64,000 nucleotides of DNA from Clostridiales bacterium (GCA_016342415.1 JAEIOD010000012.1:1-64000); one strand, 5' to 3'; counted from the first letter of the stretch, positions 27,073-36,381 are shown. Numbers and translations: made by a program. The notes: generated by a model from the sequence alone, not told the origin.

Positions 27073-27105
27073 AAAAAAAGAAATCACCTTTATAGTGACT
27101 TTCTT
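27073..27105 (-). terminator. rho-independent terminator
   Basis: Stem AGAAATCAC / GTGACTTTCT with a T7 run on the minus strand; the stem overlaps the last codons of the GNAT gene at 27090. Confidence 0.75.
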
Positions 27106-27956
27106 TTAAGTTCTAGCAAAAGCCATTCCGTTGAATGGTGTGTTTCGAAGCCAGCTGCTTTATAAATGTTTAAGGCATTAACATTACTAGTTTCAACACC
27201 TAATCTTATATTTTTTATATTTTTCTTTAAGAGTTCACTGATAGTTAAACTTAATATAGACCGCCCATAGCCTTTTTTTCTATGTTCTTTAACAACAGCT
27301 AGATCAGCAATGCTTGAGCTTTCATCTGTTATCATAACAGATACAATACCAATGGTACATCCATTTGTAGATGCTATATAAGTATGAATTCTATCGTTAT
27401 TTATATTGCCAGTGTTGTAGGCAACTTCATCTTCTTCTGATGTCGAAAATGCTTCAACACCAATTTTACAAACCGTATCTAGATCTTCTATAGTTGCTTC
27501 ACGAATGTCAATATTTTCTGTGTTGATGTCAACTAAACCTTTATATCTCATGTCATAAACTGTATGTTGATGAGTAGCACCTCTATCACAATAAAGTGTT
27601 TTCATGCTTCTTGCAGAAGAGTTATTTAAAATCTTTATTGTTTTAGTATCTTTCATAGAGTCACTAGCCAAACCCACTTTTAACATCTCATTGATATGAT
27701 CAAGATTCTCAAAATCAGGATGTACTGTTCCCCAAAGTAAAAACTCATCTTTAATATAGTTTTCAGTTAATGCAAAATACCCAATGAGTTTATTGTCTTT
27801 GTAAGAACAGATATGAAAACTTATAGATTCAAAATCAGCTTCATGAAACTTCAAATCAATATCATATAAATCATTAGACGTGCTTTCTAGTTTTATCAAA
27901 TCTGCAACTTGTTGTTTATTTAGATCTGCTGTTACAAAGATCTCTCTCTTATTCAT
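27090..27956 (-). CDS. GNAT family N-acetyltransferase (two-domain)
   Basis: A 288-residue protein with a degenerate N-terminal and a complete C-terminal GNAT domain. The latter has IADLAVVKEHRKKGYGRSIL (acetyl-CoA loop R-K-K-G-Y-G) and IRLGVETSNVNALNIYKAAGFETH. The tandem arrangement resembles mycothiol-synthase-like and other double GNAT proteins. It shares its element-bounded unit with the dead nucleotidyltransferase gene. Substrate unknown. Confidence 0.87.
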   Translation of the reverse strand: MNKREIFVTADLNKQQVADLIKLESTSNDLYDIDLKFHEADFESISFHICSYKDNKLIGYFALTENYIKDEFLLWGTVHPDFENLDHINEMLKVGLASDSMKDTKTIKILNNSSARSMKTLYCDRGATHQHTVYDMRYKGLVDINTENIDIREATIEDLDTVCKIGVEAFSTSEEDEVAYNTGNINNDRIHTYIASTNGCTIGIVSVMITDESSSIADLAVVKEHRKKGYGRSILSLTISELLKKNIKNIRLGVETSNVNALNIYKAAGFETHHSTEWLLLELKRKSL

Positions 27957-28276
27957 TTTATCACCCCCACTTTAGTATTACATTTTATTAACAAGATGTA
28001 TATGTAGGGTTTGTTTATAATTTATGTATCTACATTACAAACTCAAACACCAATTGATTCAGTTATTTTTCAGCATCGATCCATCTCTAAAATAAAAAAA
28101 GATTGGTTATGATTACCACTATTAGGAGCAAAACATTACCTATCGCTCTGATTTATTAATGATTTACAACCGTTGAAAACAAAAATATTTCACGCTCTAT
28201 TAAAGAGAGCATCTTGTAGGGGACATCTAGAACTTTCACTGCAAAAGTGAGCTGTTACCAGATTTCATTCTCTTAC

Positions 28277-28339
28277 ACAAATCAGAATATAGAAAAGAGC
28301 CAACAATAAATGTAAACTCCAATATCTGTTTCAATTCGT
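28277..28339 (-). repeat. array element, full copy
   Basis: ACAAATCAGAA at 28277-28287 and TTTCAATTCGT from 28329, followed by AGGGAGG; 63 bases, the shortest full copy apart from the one at 7846. The CTGTTTCAATTC end matches the copy at 14035. Confidence 0.82.
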
Positions 28340-28359
28340 AGGGAGGTCATATATATTAT

Positions 28360-28704
28360 TTAAAAAAATTTTCCTTTGTAAAAATTCTCGTTCCCTAGTT
28401 TTGTTGCCATCAACCGGAACATAACGCAGCCATCTGGACAAACAATATCCTTGCAATATTTACTATCGCCACCGATATTCTCTAAATCTCCACCACTTCT
28501 AACCGCCTCCATGATTGGGAACATAATCATCATTACTTTGGAGCATATCCCCTGTCCATTCGCATTAACTGGACAACCATATGTGCAAGTATACCTATCT
28601 CCTACTTCCTCGCCGTTCCGACAATATCGCTCTGTGTGGTCACTACCGAGAAACCTTATTACCTCAATTTCCCATTCATACTCCTCATCATACCATTCTT
28701 TCAT
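28360..28704 (-). CDS. TIGR04076 family protein
   Basis: A 114-residue cysteine-rich protein. It has the TIGR04076 layout: a beta strand with WEIEVIRFLG, CTYGCPVNANGQGICSKVMMIMFPIMEAVRSGGD (the conserved C.. plus GGD part) and a final CPDGCVMFRL. The family is uncharacterised; the paired cysteines suggest metal or redox chemistry. It is bounded by elements at 28277 and 28777, the last unit of the array. GGAGGT precedes the ATG. Confidence 0.8.
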   Translation of the reverse strand: MKEWYDEEYEWEIEVIRFLGSDHTERYCRNGEEVGDRYTCTYGCPVNANGQGICSKVMMIMFPIMEAVRSGGDLENIGGDSKYCKDIVCPDGCVMFRLMATKLGNENFYKGKFF

Positions 28705-28776
28705 AATCTACCTCCAAACTTATTATTAATGATAATCTAATTGTATCACAATTAATTCTTGTATTAGCATTCCCTT

Positions 28777-28787
28777 ACATATCGGAA
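28777..28787 (-). repeat. array element, diverged half
   Basis: ACATATCGGAA preceded by CCCTT; the following TACATGTGTGAATCA resembles the sequence after the 19566 copy (TCTATGTGAGAATCA). Right-hand limit of the dense array. The remaining ~280 bases to the DUF4317 gene show no ORF. Confidence 0.55.
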
Positions 28788-29072
28788 TACATGTGTGAAT
28801 CATAAAGATATGTTTTAGTGTTTGGTATTAACAATCTATCGACTTGGTATAAAGGTTTTTTATTGCTATCTAATTTTGATCATCCAGTTCACCTCATCAT
28901 TTTAAATTAGTCCTAGCTGTGTATTGTCTTTCAACTGTTTCTTATGTCGTTACCATTAATTTTGAACCGTTATGATCATTCGTATCTATTAACAATTTTC
29001 AGTAAATAGATTGCCTATTATGTGAAAAAGCTATAATATAATATATGCTAAACAAGAAGAATGTGAGGATTT

Positions 29073-30374
29073 ATGAATAAAAAAGATATACTTGAACTTA
29101 AAAGACGGTACAAAAAAGAGGCATGTACATTCACAAAACTGTGTGGTTGTTATGTTAACAGCGAAAAAGAAAAACTGGTAGAATTCAAAGAAACTTTTTT
29201 TAATATACCAGATGTGGAATTACACAAATACTTGGATATAAGTAAAAAAGTTTTATCAGGTGGCGTTGGTAATAACCTTTTGGAACTCAACTTTCCAACA
29301 GATGAAAACTTCGAAAACGATAAACAGAATTTTCTGATGCGGTTAAAGGGAAGTGCTCTAAAAGATGATGTTTTACTACGTGAATTTTACGATTCAATTA
29401 TAGTTAATTTTGACTATGCAGAAAACTATCTCATTCTAGTGTTTCACGACGTATATGATGTCATGACTAAAACTTCAGATAATATCAAACTAGATGAATC
29501 CGAGGAGAGTTATGAATATATCATGTGTGCTATTTGTCCTGTTTCAAAGTCCAAACCAGGCCTTGGGTATTTTGATACAGAACAAAAAATCAAAGCAAGG
29601 ATTAGAGATTGGGTCGTTGGGGTGCCTACTATCGGATTTGTCTACCCTGGATTCATCGATCGAAGTTCAGATGTTAACGCAATTATGTACTACACAAAAA
29701 ATGCCAAAGATCCCCATCCTGAGCTAATGGAAAACACTTTAGGTTGTTTATCAAAACAAACATCAACTATTCAAAAAGAAACATTCCAATCCATCGTAAA
29801 AAGTACGATCAGTTCAGATGATGAAATCTCGGAGAAAGTTTTTATAGACATCCAAGAGAACCTGAATACAATGATTGAAGAACATAAGGAACTTTATGAA
29901 GGAACAACCATAACGCCCATTGTCTTATCAAAGGATAAAGTCAAGGACCTTCTAATAGATAGTGGTGTTTCTGAAGAAGCAACAAAAAAAATCGAAGAAT
30001 CATACGAAATGAGCTTTGGTGAAGATCTGCCTTTAGCTGAAAATCTAGTAGATTCAAAGCTAATTAAGGCAAACGCGCATAAGAAAAAAGAGGAGCAACT
30101 TATCAAACAAGTTGAATCTCTTGAAAATAAACTTGAAGCAGTGAGTAATAATACTGAAGTAAAAGATGTTGTAGATATTAATGATGACGTTGAATCAAGT
30201 GATGACGAGAACTTCGAAGAACTTAATCAAAAAAACTATGATGTGGTACTTCATGTAAAACCGTCCATACTTTCTAAAATTAAAACAGAAGTCATTGATG
30301 GACAACGATGTATTGTTGTACCAATTAACGATGATGAGCAAGCAACGATCAACGGCATGGAAGATATGCTCTAA
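29073..30374 (+). CDS. DUF4317 domain-containing protein
   Basis: A 433-residue cytosolic protein matching DUF4317 over most of its length: MNKKDILELKRRYKKEACTF, the CYVNSEKEKLVEFKETFFNI segment, YEYIMCAICPVSKSKPGLGY, and the later HKELYEGTTITPIVLSKDKV. A coiled-coil/acidic linker lies at about 345-390. The family is restricted mostly to Firmicutes and has no established function. GTGAGGA precedes the ATG; a strong terminator follows. First gene outside the element array, with an ordinary, conserved look. Confidence 0.9.
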   Translation: MNKKDILELKRRYKKEACTFTKLCGCYVNSEKEKLVEFKETFFNIPDVELHKYLDISKKVLSGGVGNNLLELNFPTDENFENDKQNFLMRLKGSALKDDVLLREFYDSIIVNFDYAENYLILVFHDVYDVMTKTSDNIKLDESEESYEYIMCAICPVSKSKPGLGYFDTEQKIKARIRDWVVGVPTIGFVYPGFIDRSSDVNAIMYYTKNAKDPHPELMENTLGCLSKQTSTIQKETFQSIVKSTISSDDEISEKVFIDIQENLNTMIEEHKELYEGTTITPIVLSKDKVKDLLIDSGVSEEATKKIEESYEMSFGEDLPLAENLVDSKLIKANAHKKKEEQLIKQVESLENKLEAVSNNTEVKDVVDINDDVESSDDENFEELNQKNYDVVLHVKPSILSKIKTEVIDGQRCIVVPINDDEQATINGMEDML

Positions 30375-30387
30375 CTTAAAATTCTTA

Positions 30388-30435
30388 AAGGCGTATGAGG
30401 TCCATTTGTTAAATGAACCTTATACGCCTTTTTCA
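30388..30435 (+). terminator. rho-independent terminator
   Basis: Long stem AAAGGCGTATGAGGT..AACCTTATACGCCTTT with a T-run after it; may also serve the convergent gene at 30456. Confidence 0.85.
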
Positions 30436-30455
30436 AATCCCATCTAAATTTATCG

Positions 30456-31190
30456 TTAACTGACGATTCTCACAAGATTAGACAGAAACCCAACTACTTG
30501 TCTCTGAAAAATATTAAGTTCTACTTCAGTGAAATAATCCTTATCTTTATAATACTCATAATCTGCAATAACCTCATTTTTGTTTTTGTAGGACATCCCT
30601 TTAAATATCGAAAACCAAATCAAATATGAGAATGTGGGTTTATGCTCTTTCTTATTAGAAAGTGATTTGCTGAATTTATAAGCCATTTTTTCAATCCTTT
30701 TTTCCTGTAATTCGACTTTCTTTGGTCTCATACCAGGTGTAAAAAAGACTCTCAACTTGCTTGTTATTTCTCCTCCTGATGTAATTACAGATAAGGATTT
30801 TAGTGCCTTTTTCGAACCTACATTACTCCCACTTGTTATTAATATCATATAATTTTGATTGAAAAACTTAGGTCTATGTAAGGTATAGGCAAACCTATCA
30901 ATATAGTTTTTCATGATCCAAGATACATTCATTACATAATTGGGACTTGCTAAAATCACACCATCAGATTCTTCTATTTTCTCAATAATTAAATCTCTGT
31001 CATCTTTTAAAGGACAATTATCTTCTCCATGAGAAATACACAGGTGACACCCTATACAGTTTTTAAAATTCTCGTCTTTTAGAAATACATATTCGAACTC
31101 GCAATTATCACTAAGAATATTTTCAATTTTTTTTACCGTTTGATATGTATTCTTTTTTCTTAAACTCCCCATAATAACCAGTACTTTCAT
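30456..31190 (-). CDS. flavodoxin-like NAD(P)H-dependent FMN reductase
   Basis: A 244-residue flavodoxin-fold protein: VLVIMGSLRKKNTYQT is the FMN-phosphate loop, ILASPNYVMNVSWIMKNYIDR the flavin ring loop, and TSGSNVGSKKAL a further contact. Four cysteines at 45, 48, 51 and 59 (CIGCHLC...C) follow the iron-sulfur flavoprotein pattern, so a 4Fe-4S cluster is possible. The C-terminal ~70 residues are an added basic/aromatic segment. GGGGGT precedes the ATG. Likely an electron-transfer or nitro/quinone reductase; substrate unknown. Confidence 0.85.
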   Translation of the reverse strand: MKVLVIMGSLRKKNTYQTVKKIENILSDNCEFEYVFLKDENFKNCIGCHLCISHGEDNCPLKDDRDLIIEKIEESDGVILASPNYVMNVSWIMKNYIDRFAYTLHRPKFFNQNYMILITSGSNVGSKKALKSLSVITSGGEITSKLRVFFTPGMRPKKVELQEKRIEKMAYKFSKSLSNKKEHKPTFSYLIWFSIFKGMSYKNKNEVIADYEYYKDKDYFTEVELNIFQRQVVGFLSNLVRIVS

Positions 31191-31302
31191 TTTACCCCCT
31201 ATGAAACGACATCTCTATGAATGCTTATATACCCCATATTTTTTACATAATATCAAGTCTTTATATACGGATAGACATCTCCATCTTCACATAGTATAAC
31301 AA

Positions 31303-31329
31303 AGAAGATACTTCATTGAAGTACCTTCA
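31303..31329 (-). terminator. weak terminator-like hairpin
   Basis: GAAGATACTTC and GAAGTACCTTC around a short loop, downstream of the phosphotransferase gene; the minus-strand T-run is imperfect. Confidence 0.45.
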
Positions 31330-31417
31330 AAAATATTAATCTTGAGTTTTCGTTTTTTCTAAAAGCCAAGATAACTCTGATTTTTAAAATATATCTAAAA
31401 AATCGTGTATTACTGAG

Positions 31418-34066
31418 TTATGAGTTACTTTCCTCAGAGAGAATTTCAATATATCCCTCAGTACCATTAAGTCTTATTAACTGTCCTTCCTTAATCAGCT
31501 TAGTTGCATCTCTTACACTAACAACCGCTGGCAGACCGTACTCTCTTGCGATTATTGCACCATGTGTCGAAAGCCCACCAACCTCTGTAATCAAACCTTT
31601 TATGGATACAAATGCTGGCGTCCAGCTAGGATCTGTGAATTCAGTTACCAAAATATCTCCTTCAGAAAGAAAAGAATCTTTTAAGCTTTTAACAATACGA
31701 GCTCTACCTTCCACTACACCAGCAGATACAGGTAACCCGGGTAAAGCGTTGTCTGGGATACTACCCGTTTCATACTCACCTATGATGATTTCACCATCTG
31801 ATGTCATGACGCGTGGTGGTGTTAACTTTAAGAACATCTCATAGTCTTTTTTCCTCTTTAAAATGATATTACTGTCTATTTTTTGACCATTAACCATTGC
31901 TCTTAGTTCATCAAAGTATAGGTAGTAGATATCCTCTAATTCATCAATATAACCATTTTGAACAAGTTTTGCAGCTTCTTTGAGCATTGCTTCTTTATAA
32001 AAATAGTATCTTTTCATATAAGAGAACTTTGGATACTCACGATAACCTATATAATTTCGAATCAAACTAGCCATTCGTCTTAACTTTTTTGCCTTTTTCT
32101 TACCATTAGGCAACTTCTCAACTTGATCAATCAATTCCTGCAATCTACTTTCTGACTGAATTTTCCCCTGTTCATATTTAAATTTAGAAGCTTTAGGTTC
32201 AAAATTCTTAATATTATTTATAATACTAGGAACTAATTCAATAGGATTTTCAATCCATCTAGGAACTGTTATATCAATATCACCTGAACAACGCATACCA
32301 TATTTTGAAAGGTATTCTCTAAAAGCATCACATACTGGTATGCCGCCTTTAATTTTTTCTATATCTTCAAAAAATGTCGTTTCATTGGGATTATTCAAAT
32401 AATCTATAATTTCTGGATAATCTCTTATCACATCTGCTACATCTAAAAGTGAAAAGCCCGTTTCTGTTGTAACGCTATTAGGAATAGACATAATAATGGA
32501 ATCTGCTGCATTTGTCTCCCCTAGCCACTTCTTAATCTTTTTATCAAACGATCTTGCACTTAACATCACAGCTGTCATTACACCAGCATTACGAGGAGAC
32601 ATTAGCTTTATTCTTCTATTATCATGGTCTTTTGAAATGTATTCAAACACCTCATCTCCAGATAACTTAGAAAGTGCCACTCTCATCTTTTCAATATCTT
32701 TTTCTTCCTCATCAATTATTTCTTTCACTATATCAGGATTATTCTCCTTATAAGCTTTGTATGCATTTATCATGATAGGTATTGGACTACTGGAATTATT
32801 AACGTCAAAAACCTTATCTTTTCCTTTTGGAAGGTTTCTCATCAGTTTCTTATTGTTGGTCAACTTCACGATTGAGTTTGTTAAAAGAGTATCCCCAATC
32901 TCACTCAAGAGGTATTTTGTAATTTTTCTTCTAACAACCGTTGATAAGTCATTTGTCATATCGAGGTATAGTCGACCCCCAATTTCCTTAGAAGGCGGAT
33001 TACTGATAACCGATTTATAGAAAAACATACCGAGTGGTTTTATGGGATCAGTCATCATTTGCAAATGACCTGAGGAAACATAGATTCTTTTTTGTGAATC
33101 ACTTACATCAGGCAACGGATATAAAGTGGTCACCGGTCTACTTTGAACAATATATATTTGTTCATCTATAATACACCATTCTATATCCTGCGGATATGAG
33201 AAATAGGATTCAATGGCTCTACCAAGTCTTTCTAATTTTAATATTTGAATATCTGAAAGAATCTGTTTGTTTTTTGAATTTTCATCAATCACAAATTCCT
33301 TCGTGCCACCATTTGCCTTCACACATATTCCAGTACTCTTGCTGGCAATTTTTTTCTCAGTGATTCTACCGTCACAGACTTTATAATGGTCACTGTCAGC
33401 ATGACCGGATACCAACATTTCACCTAGACCAAAGACAGCATCAATGGATACTATTTTGCGATCAGATGATATTGGGTCAGCAGTGAACATGACTCCTGAA
33501 GCTTCTGAGGAAATCATTTCTTGTATAATGACAGCTAATTTAACTTCTTTATGATCAAAGCCATTTCGTATGCGATATGTTACCGCACGGTCTGTGAAAA
33601 GAGAAGCCCAACATTTACTAATATGTTCTAGAATGCTACTTAAACCAATGATGTTAAGATAAGTGTCATGCTGACCTGCGAAAGAAGCAGTTGGAAGGTC
33701 TTCTGCTGTAGCACTAGAGCGTACTGCGTAAGCTTTTTCTTCCCCTATTCTTTTGTAATGACATTTAATTTCATCAACAATGTTTTCTTGAATATGTGTA
33801 TTGACAATGATTTCACGTATATCACTGCTTAATTTACTGATACGTTCAAACTCATTTATCTTAACCTGTGCAAGTTCTGCAAGTAGTTCATCCAAAACCT
33901 CATTGTTTTGAAAAATTTCCGTATAAGAAGTTGTTGTGATGCAGAAACCTTCTGGAAGATTAATATCATCAACATTGGCCAATCTAACCAAATTAGCTGC
34001 TTTCCCCCCAACTTCCGAAAGATTAACATCCAAGTTTTCATTAAGATTATATACAAATGAATTCAT
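31418..34066 (-). CDS. rifampicin phosphotransferase-like / PEP-synthase-like enzyme
   Basis: An 882-residue dikinase. N-terminal ATP-grasp region: VGGKAANLVRL, YAVRSSATAEDLPTASFAGQ, CWASLFTDRAVTYRIRNGF and SGVMFTADP; a ~400-residue middle domain; C-terminal swivel domain with the phospho-histidine in LSTHGAIIAREYGLPAVV (His835). This order (ATP domain, substrate domain, His domain) and the length fit rifampicin phosphotransferase (about 865 residues) rather than PEP synthase, which ends in a PEP-binding barrel. The start at 34066 has AAGGTGGT 7 bases before it and lies 4 bases past the TetR stop. Substrate identity is inferred. Confidence 0.82.
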   Translation of the reverse strand: MNSFVYNLNENLDVNLSEVGGKAANLVRLANVDDINLPEGFCITTTSYTEIFQNNEVLDELLAELAQVKINEFERISKLSSDIREIIVNTHIQENIVDEIKCHYKRIGEEKAYAVRSSATAEDLPTASFAGQHDTYLNIIGLSSILEHISKCWASLFTDRAVTYRIRNGFDHKEVKLAVIIQEMISSEASGVMFTADPISSDRKIVSIDAVFGLGEMLVSGHADSDHYKVCDGRITEKKIASKSTGICVKANGGTKEFVIDENSKNKQILSDIQILKLERLGRAIESYFSYPQDIEWCIIDEQIYIVQSRPVTTLYPLPDVSDSQKRIYVSSGHLQMMTDPIKPLGMFFYKSVISNPPSKEIGGRLYLDMTNDLSTVVRRKITKYLLSEIGDTLLTNSIVKLTNNKKLMRNLPKGKDKVFDVNNSSSPIPIMINAYKAYKENNPDIVKEIIDEEEKDIEKMRVALSKLSGDEVFEYISKDHDNRRIKLMSPRNAGVMTAVMLSARSFDKKIKKWLGETNAADSIIMSIPNSVTTETGFSLLDVADVIRDYPEIIDYLNNPNETTFFEDIEKIKGGIPVCDAFREYLSKYGMRCSGDIDITVPRWIENPIELVPSIINNIKNFEPKASKFKYEQGKIQSESRLQELIDQVEKLPNGKKKAKKLRRMASLIRNYIGYREYPKFSYMKRYYFYKEAMLKEAAKLVQNGYIDELEDIYYLYFDELRAMVNGQKIDSNIILKRKKDYEMFLKLTPPRVMTSDGEIIIGEYETGSIPDNALPGLPVSAGVVEGRARIVKSLKDSFLSEGDILVTEFTDPSWTPAFVSIKGLITEVGGLSTHGAIIAREYGLPAVVSVRDATKLIKEGQLIRLNGTEGYIEILSEESNS

Positions 34067-34070
34067 CGTC

Positions 34071-34715
34071 TCAACCACCTTTCTTCTCAATTCCATAACG
34101 AACCATGTCCAGGAATTTCCTTTTCCTAAAAATTAACTTCTCCCAATACTCATCATCTTGTAATTTTGTGTCATCGGTCAGTTCTGTTGCAATTTTTTTT
34201 CTAAAATGATCATCCACCATCTTTACCAGTTCATAGGCTTGTTCACTCTCAACACCATCTCTTAGAGGAATCTCATCAAACAATGTTTTCATCAGTTCGT
34301 TTTTTGAAGTATCAATTGATTTGTACTTATTTTTGATATATATTACAAATTTATAAATTTCATCTCTTAACTCATCTGGAGTATCCATATAAGCTTCATA
34401 CAATAATTTGCTAAGGTCAGGATTCTGTCTTAAATAACTAATTTTATTTAATCCACTTTGTCCTTTTGCCTCAAAAAAATCATTGAAATCTGTTATCGGT
34501 TCTTCCACAAATTCTTTTGACATTTTATCAAAACTTCGCTCTAATACACTTATATAAATCTTTTTTTTACTTTTGAAATGATGGAATAGTAATGCTTTGG
34601 ATACACCAGCTGCTTCTGATAGCATGGCTGTTGTGGTTTTACTGTATCCTTTTTTTACAAAAATCTTAAAACACGAATCTAGAATTTCTTCTTTTTCATA
34701 TAATTGTAATGGCAT
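34071..34715 (-). CDS. TetR-family transcriptional regulator
   Basis: A 214-residue repressor. Residues 1-55 are the TetR DNA-binding domain (ILDSCFKIFVKKGYSKTTTA, VSKALLFHHFKSKKKIY); a helical ligand-binding domain follows. The ATG at 34715 is chosen since GAGGAGG lies 8 bases upstream; the longer ORF would read through the operators. It is the first gene of an operon with the phosphotransferase-like gene, whose start lies 4 bases after its stop. Two 13-base palindromes just upstream suggest autoregulation and induction by the substrate of the enzyme. Confidence 0.92.
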   Translation of the reverse strand: MPLQLYEKEEILDSCFKIFVKKGYSKTTTAMLSEAAGVSKALLFHHFKSKKKIYISVLERSFDKMSKEFVEEPITDFNDFFEAKGQSGLNKISYLRQNPDLSKLLYEAYMDTPDELRDEIYKFVIYIKNKYKSIDTSKNELMKTLFDEIPLRDGVESEQAYELVKMVDDHFRKKIATELTDDTKLQDDEYWEKLIFRKRKFLDMVRYGIEKKGG

Positions 34716-34740
34716 GTAATGCACCTCCTCACCCTTTTGC

Positions 34741-34786
34741 TGACTACTAGTCAATATAATTATACACCTTTACTGACCACTAGTCA
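34741..34786. promoter_or_regulatory. tandem TetR operators
   Basis: TGACTACTAGTCA (34741-34753), a perfect palindrome around a central C, and TGACCACTAGTCA (34774-34786), one mismatch; centres 33 bases apart, about three helical turns. They sit 26-71 bases before the TetR start. Confidence 0.8.
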
Positions 34787-34898
34787 ACAACCGTGATATG
34801 TTCCATTCATTCACTCCAAACAGCGGTGAGAACGCCTTCTACTAAAATAATATATTAGACAATACTCTAATGTTATGTGATAGGATTTAACAGAACAA

Positions 34899-34928
34899 TA
34901 AAAAGATACCTCCAAATGAAGTATCTTT
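34899..34928 (-). terminator. terminator of the MATE/MerR/GNAT operon
   Basis: AAAGATACC..GTATCTTT stem with a minus-strand T-run, nested in an outer AACAGAAC / GTTCTGTT stem (34889-34940). Confidence 0.75.
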
Positions 34929-35007
34929 ATGGGTTCTGTTTTTTAAAAGTAATGAGCAACACTCTATATCTTTATAGACATAATTTCCTCATTAATCTAT
35001 AAACCGT

Positions 35008-35577
35008 CTATACTTCATTGGTTTCTACGACAAATTCTCGTGTAAAAATTGCAACCTCTCCTACAGGACCATCTGATGTATCAGGTGCGAATCCACACTT
35101 CTCCATAATTCTAACCGAACCAACGTTTTTTGTTGCCACACCTCCAGAGAGCGATTTTATAATTCTTGAATTTTCACACCAACCGACCAGTCCTCCAATC
35201 AATTCAGTGCCATAGCCTTTTCCCCATATTGTCTCTGATATAAGATAGCCGAACCTCAAATCAGAATACCGATCCTGTGTTTCCGATTCATAGAGAAATA
35301 TCAATCCAACCAACTCATCGGTTGATCGAAGTTTAACACTTAAAACAGTACTCTCCTCATGTCGATCATTTATCCATTTTAAGGCATCCTCCATGTTGTT
35401 GATGTCTTTACAACCATCTGGCAAATATTCAGTTACCCTTGCTGTTAAAAGATTCAATACTTCTTCAGCAAACCTCTTGTTTTGGTTGTTATCATCATTA
35501 CTACCGATTATATTTCTTATCAACAAACGCTTTGTTTCAAAACTTAAATCACTCACTGTATATTTAAAATCTCCCAT
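35008..35577 (-). CDS. GNAT family N-acetyltransferase, third gene of MerR operon
   Basis: A 189-residue RimJ/RimL-type acetyltransferase: FETKRLLIRN opening, LVGLIFLYESE strand, FGYLISETIWGKGYGTELIGGLVGW acetyl-CoA loop and NVGSVRIMEKCGF. It follows the MerR gene by 12 bases and ends in a terminator, so it is the last gene of the MATE-MerR-GNAT operon and probably adds drug or metabolite acetylation to efflux. GGAGGG precedes the ATG. Substrate unknown. Confidence 0.88.
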   Translation of the reverse strand: MGDFKYTVSDLSFETKRLLIRNIIGSNDDNNQNKRFAEEVLNLLTARVTEYLPDGCKDINNMEDALKWINDRHEESTVLSVKLRSTDELVGLIFLYESETQDRYSDLRFGYLISETIWGKGYGTELIGGLVGWCENSRIIKSLSGGVATKNVGSVRIMEKCGFAPDTSDGPVGEVAIFTREFVVETNEV

Positions 35578-35589
35578 ATGCCCTCCAAT

Positions 35590-36381
35590 TTATATGATCG
35601 GTACCTGTACCGATATGGTTCTTTTCAAATCTGATAGATTCAAATTCAAATTATCCTTATTCAAAAATAGCACTTCGCTCTCCCTTATTGTATAAGATTC
35701 TTTTGCTATTATTTCTTTGAAGTTACCTCTCACAACATCCCAATTTATCGGTTCGTCATTATCAAAATTAATGGTGAAACATATATACTTTCCTTTAGGA
35801 AGAAATATAAAGTCCTTCCCTTTCCCCATTTTCACTTCAATACATTCATTAAAATCGATATGACCGTTACCAAGAAAATTTTCTATATCGACTGTTTTAA
35901 TAAACCAATCTCCTATACTTAATGAGTGCTTTTGGAAAAATTCTTTATTCTCTTTATAAAAATCCTCTTGGTCACTACTCGCAGTTTTTATATTATAAAG
36001 GTATCTTTTTGGTATTTCAACAATCTGATAATCATGACTGTTTACAGTCGAATCTAGAAACTTTAAAATTTCATCAATTTGTCTTATATTATCATTGAGC
36101 TCCTTTATCAAATCATTTAATTCTTTCTTCTTCATGGACAATACGTCGTAAGAATCAAATGTGTCGTCATATATCACTTGCTTAATAGTACCAATATCAA
36201 GATTGATTGTCCTAAGAAAATTAATTTGGCTGAGTAGTTTCAGTTCCATCATTCCATATTCTCGATAATTATTGGTGTCAACTAGAGGAGATATTAATCC
36301 CACTTCCTCATAATACCTGATAGTCGATTTTTTCAATCCCAATATTTTAGCTACTTCATTTTTCTTGAAAGAACTACTCAT
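35590..36381 (-). CDS. MerR-family regulator (BmrR-like)
   Basis: A 263-residue activator. N-terminal MerR domain (FKKNEVAKILGLKKSTIRYYEEVGLISP, then NNYREYG), a long dimerisation helix at about 75-115, and a C-terminal effector-binding domain that resembles the GyrI/BmrR type. It lies between the MATE gene (21 bases upstream) and the GNAT gene (12 bases downstream). The operon promoter has the 19-base spacer and central dyad that MerR activators require, so this protein is very likely its regulator, responding to a drug-like ligand. Confidence 0.92.
   Translation of the reverse strand: MSSSFKKNEVAKILGLKKSTIRYYEEVGLISPLVDTNNYREYGMMELKLLSQINFLRTINLDIGTIKQVIYDDTFDSYDVLSMKKKELNDLIKELNDNIRQIDEILKFLDSTVNSHDYQIVEIPKRYLYNIKTASSDQEDFYKENKEFFQKHSLSIGDWFIKTVDIENFLGNGHIDFNECIEVKMGKGKDFIFLPKGKYICFTINFDNDEPINWDVVRGNFKEIIAKESYTIRESEVLFLNKDNLNLNLSDLKRTISVQVPII

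Noticed and set aside
5987-28787. Elements as simple MITEs or insertion-sequence ends
   Set aside because: All copies share one orientation, lie at gene ends, fall into several families and show no obvious target duplications; kept as an alternative explanation but not preferred.
31418-34066. Ordinary phosphoenolpyruvate synthase
   Set aside because: It ends with the His-swivel domain and lacks the C-terminal PEP-binding barrel, so the rifampicin-phosphotransferase layout fits better.
35251-35266. TCAAATCAGAA within the GNAT gene at 35008
   Set aside because: Coding sequence for the conserved SDLRFGY motif with no partner end.
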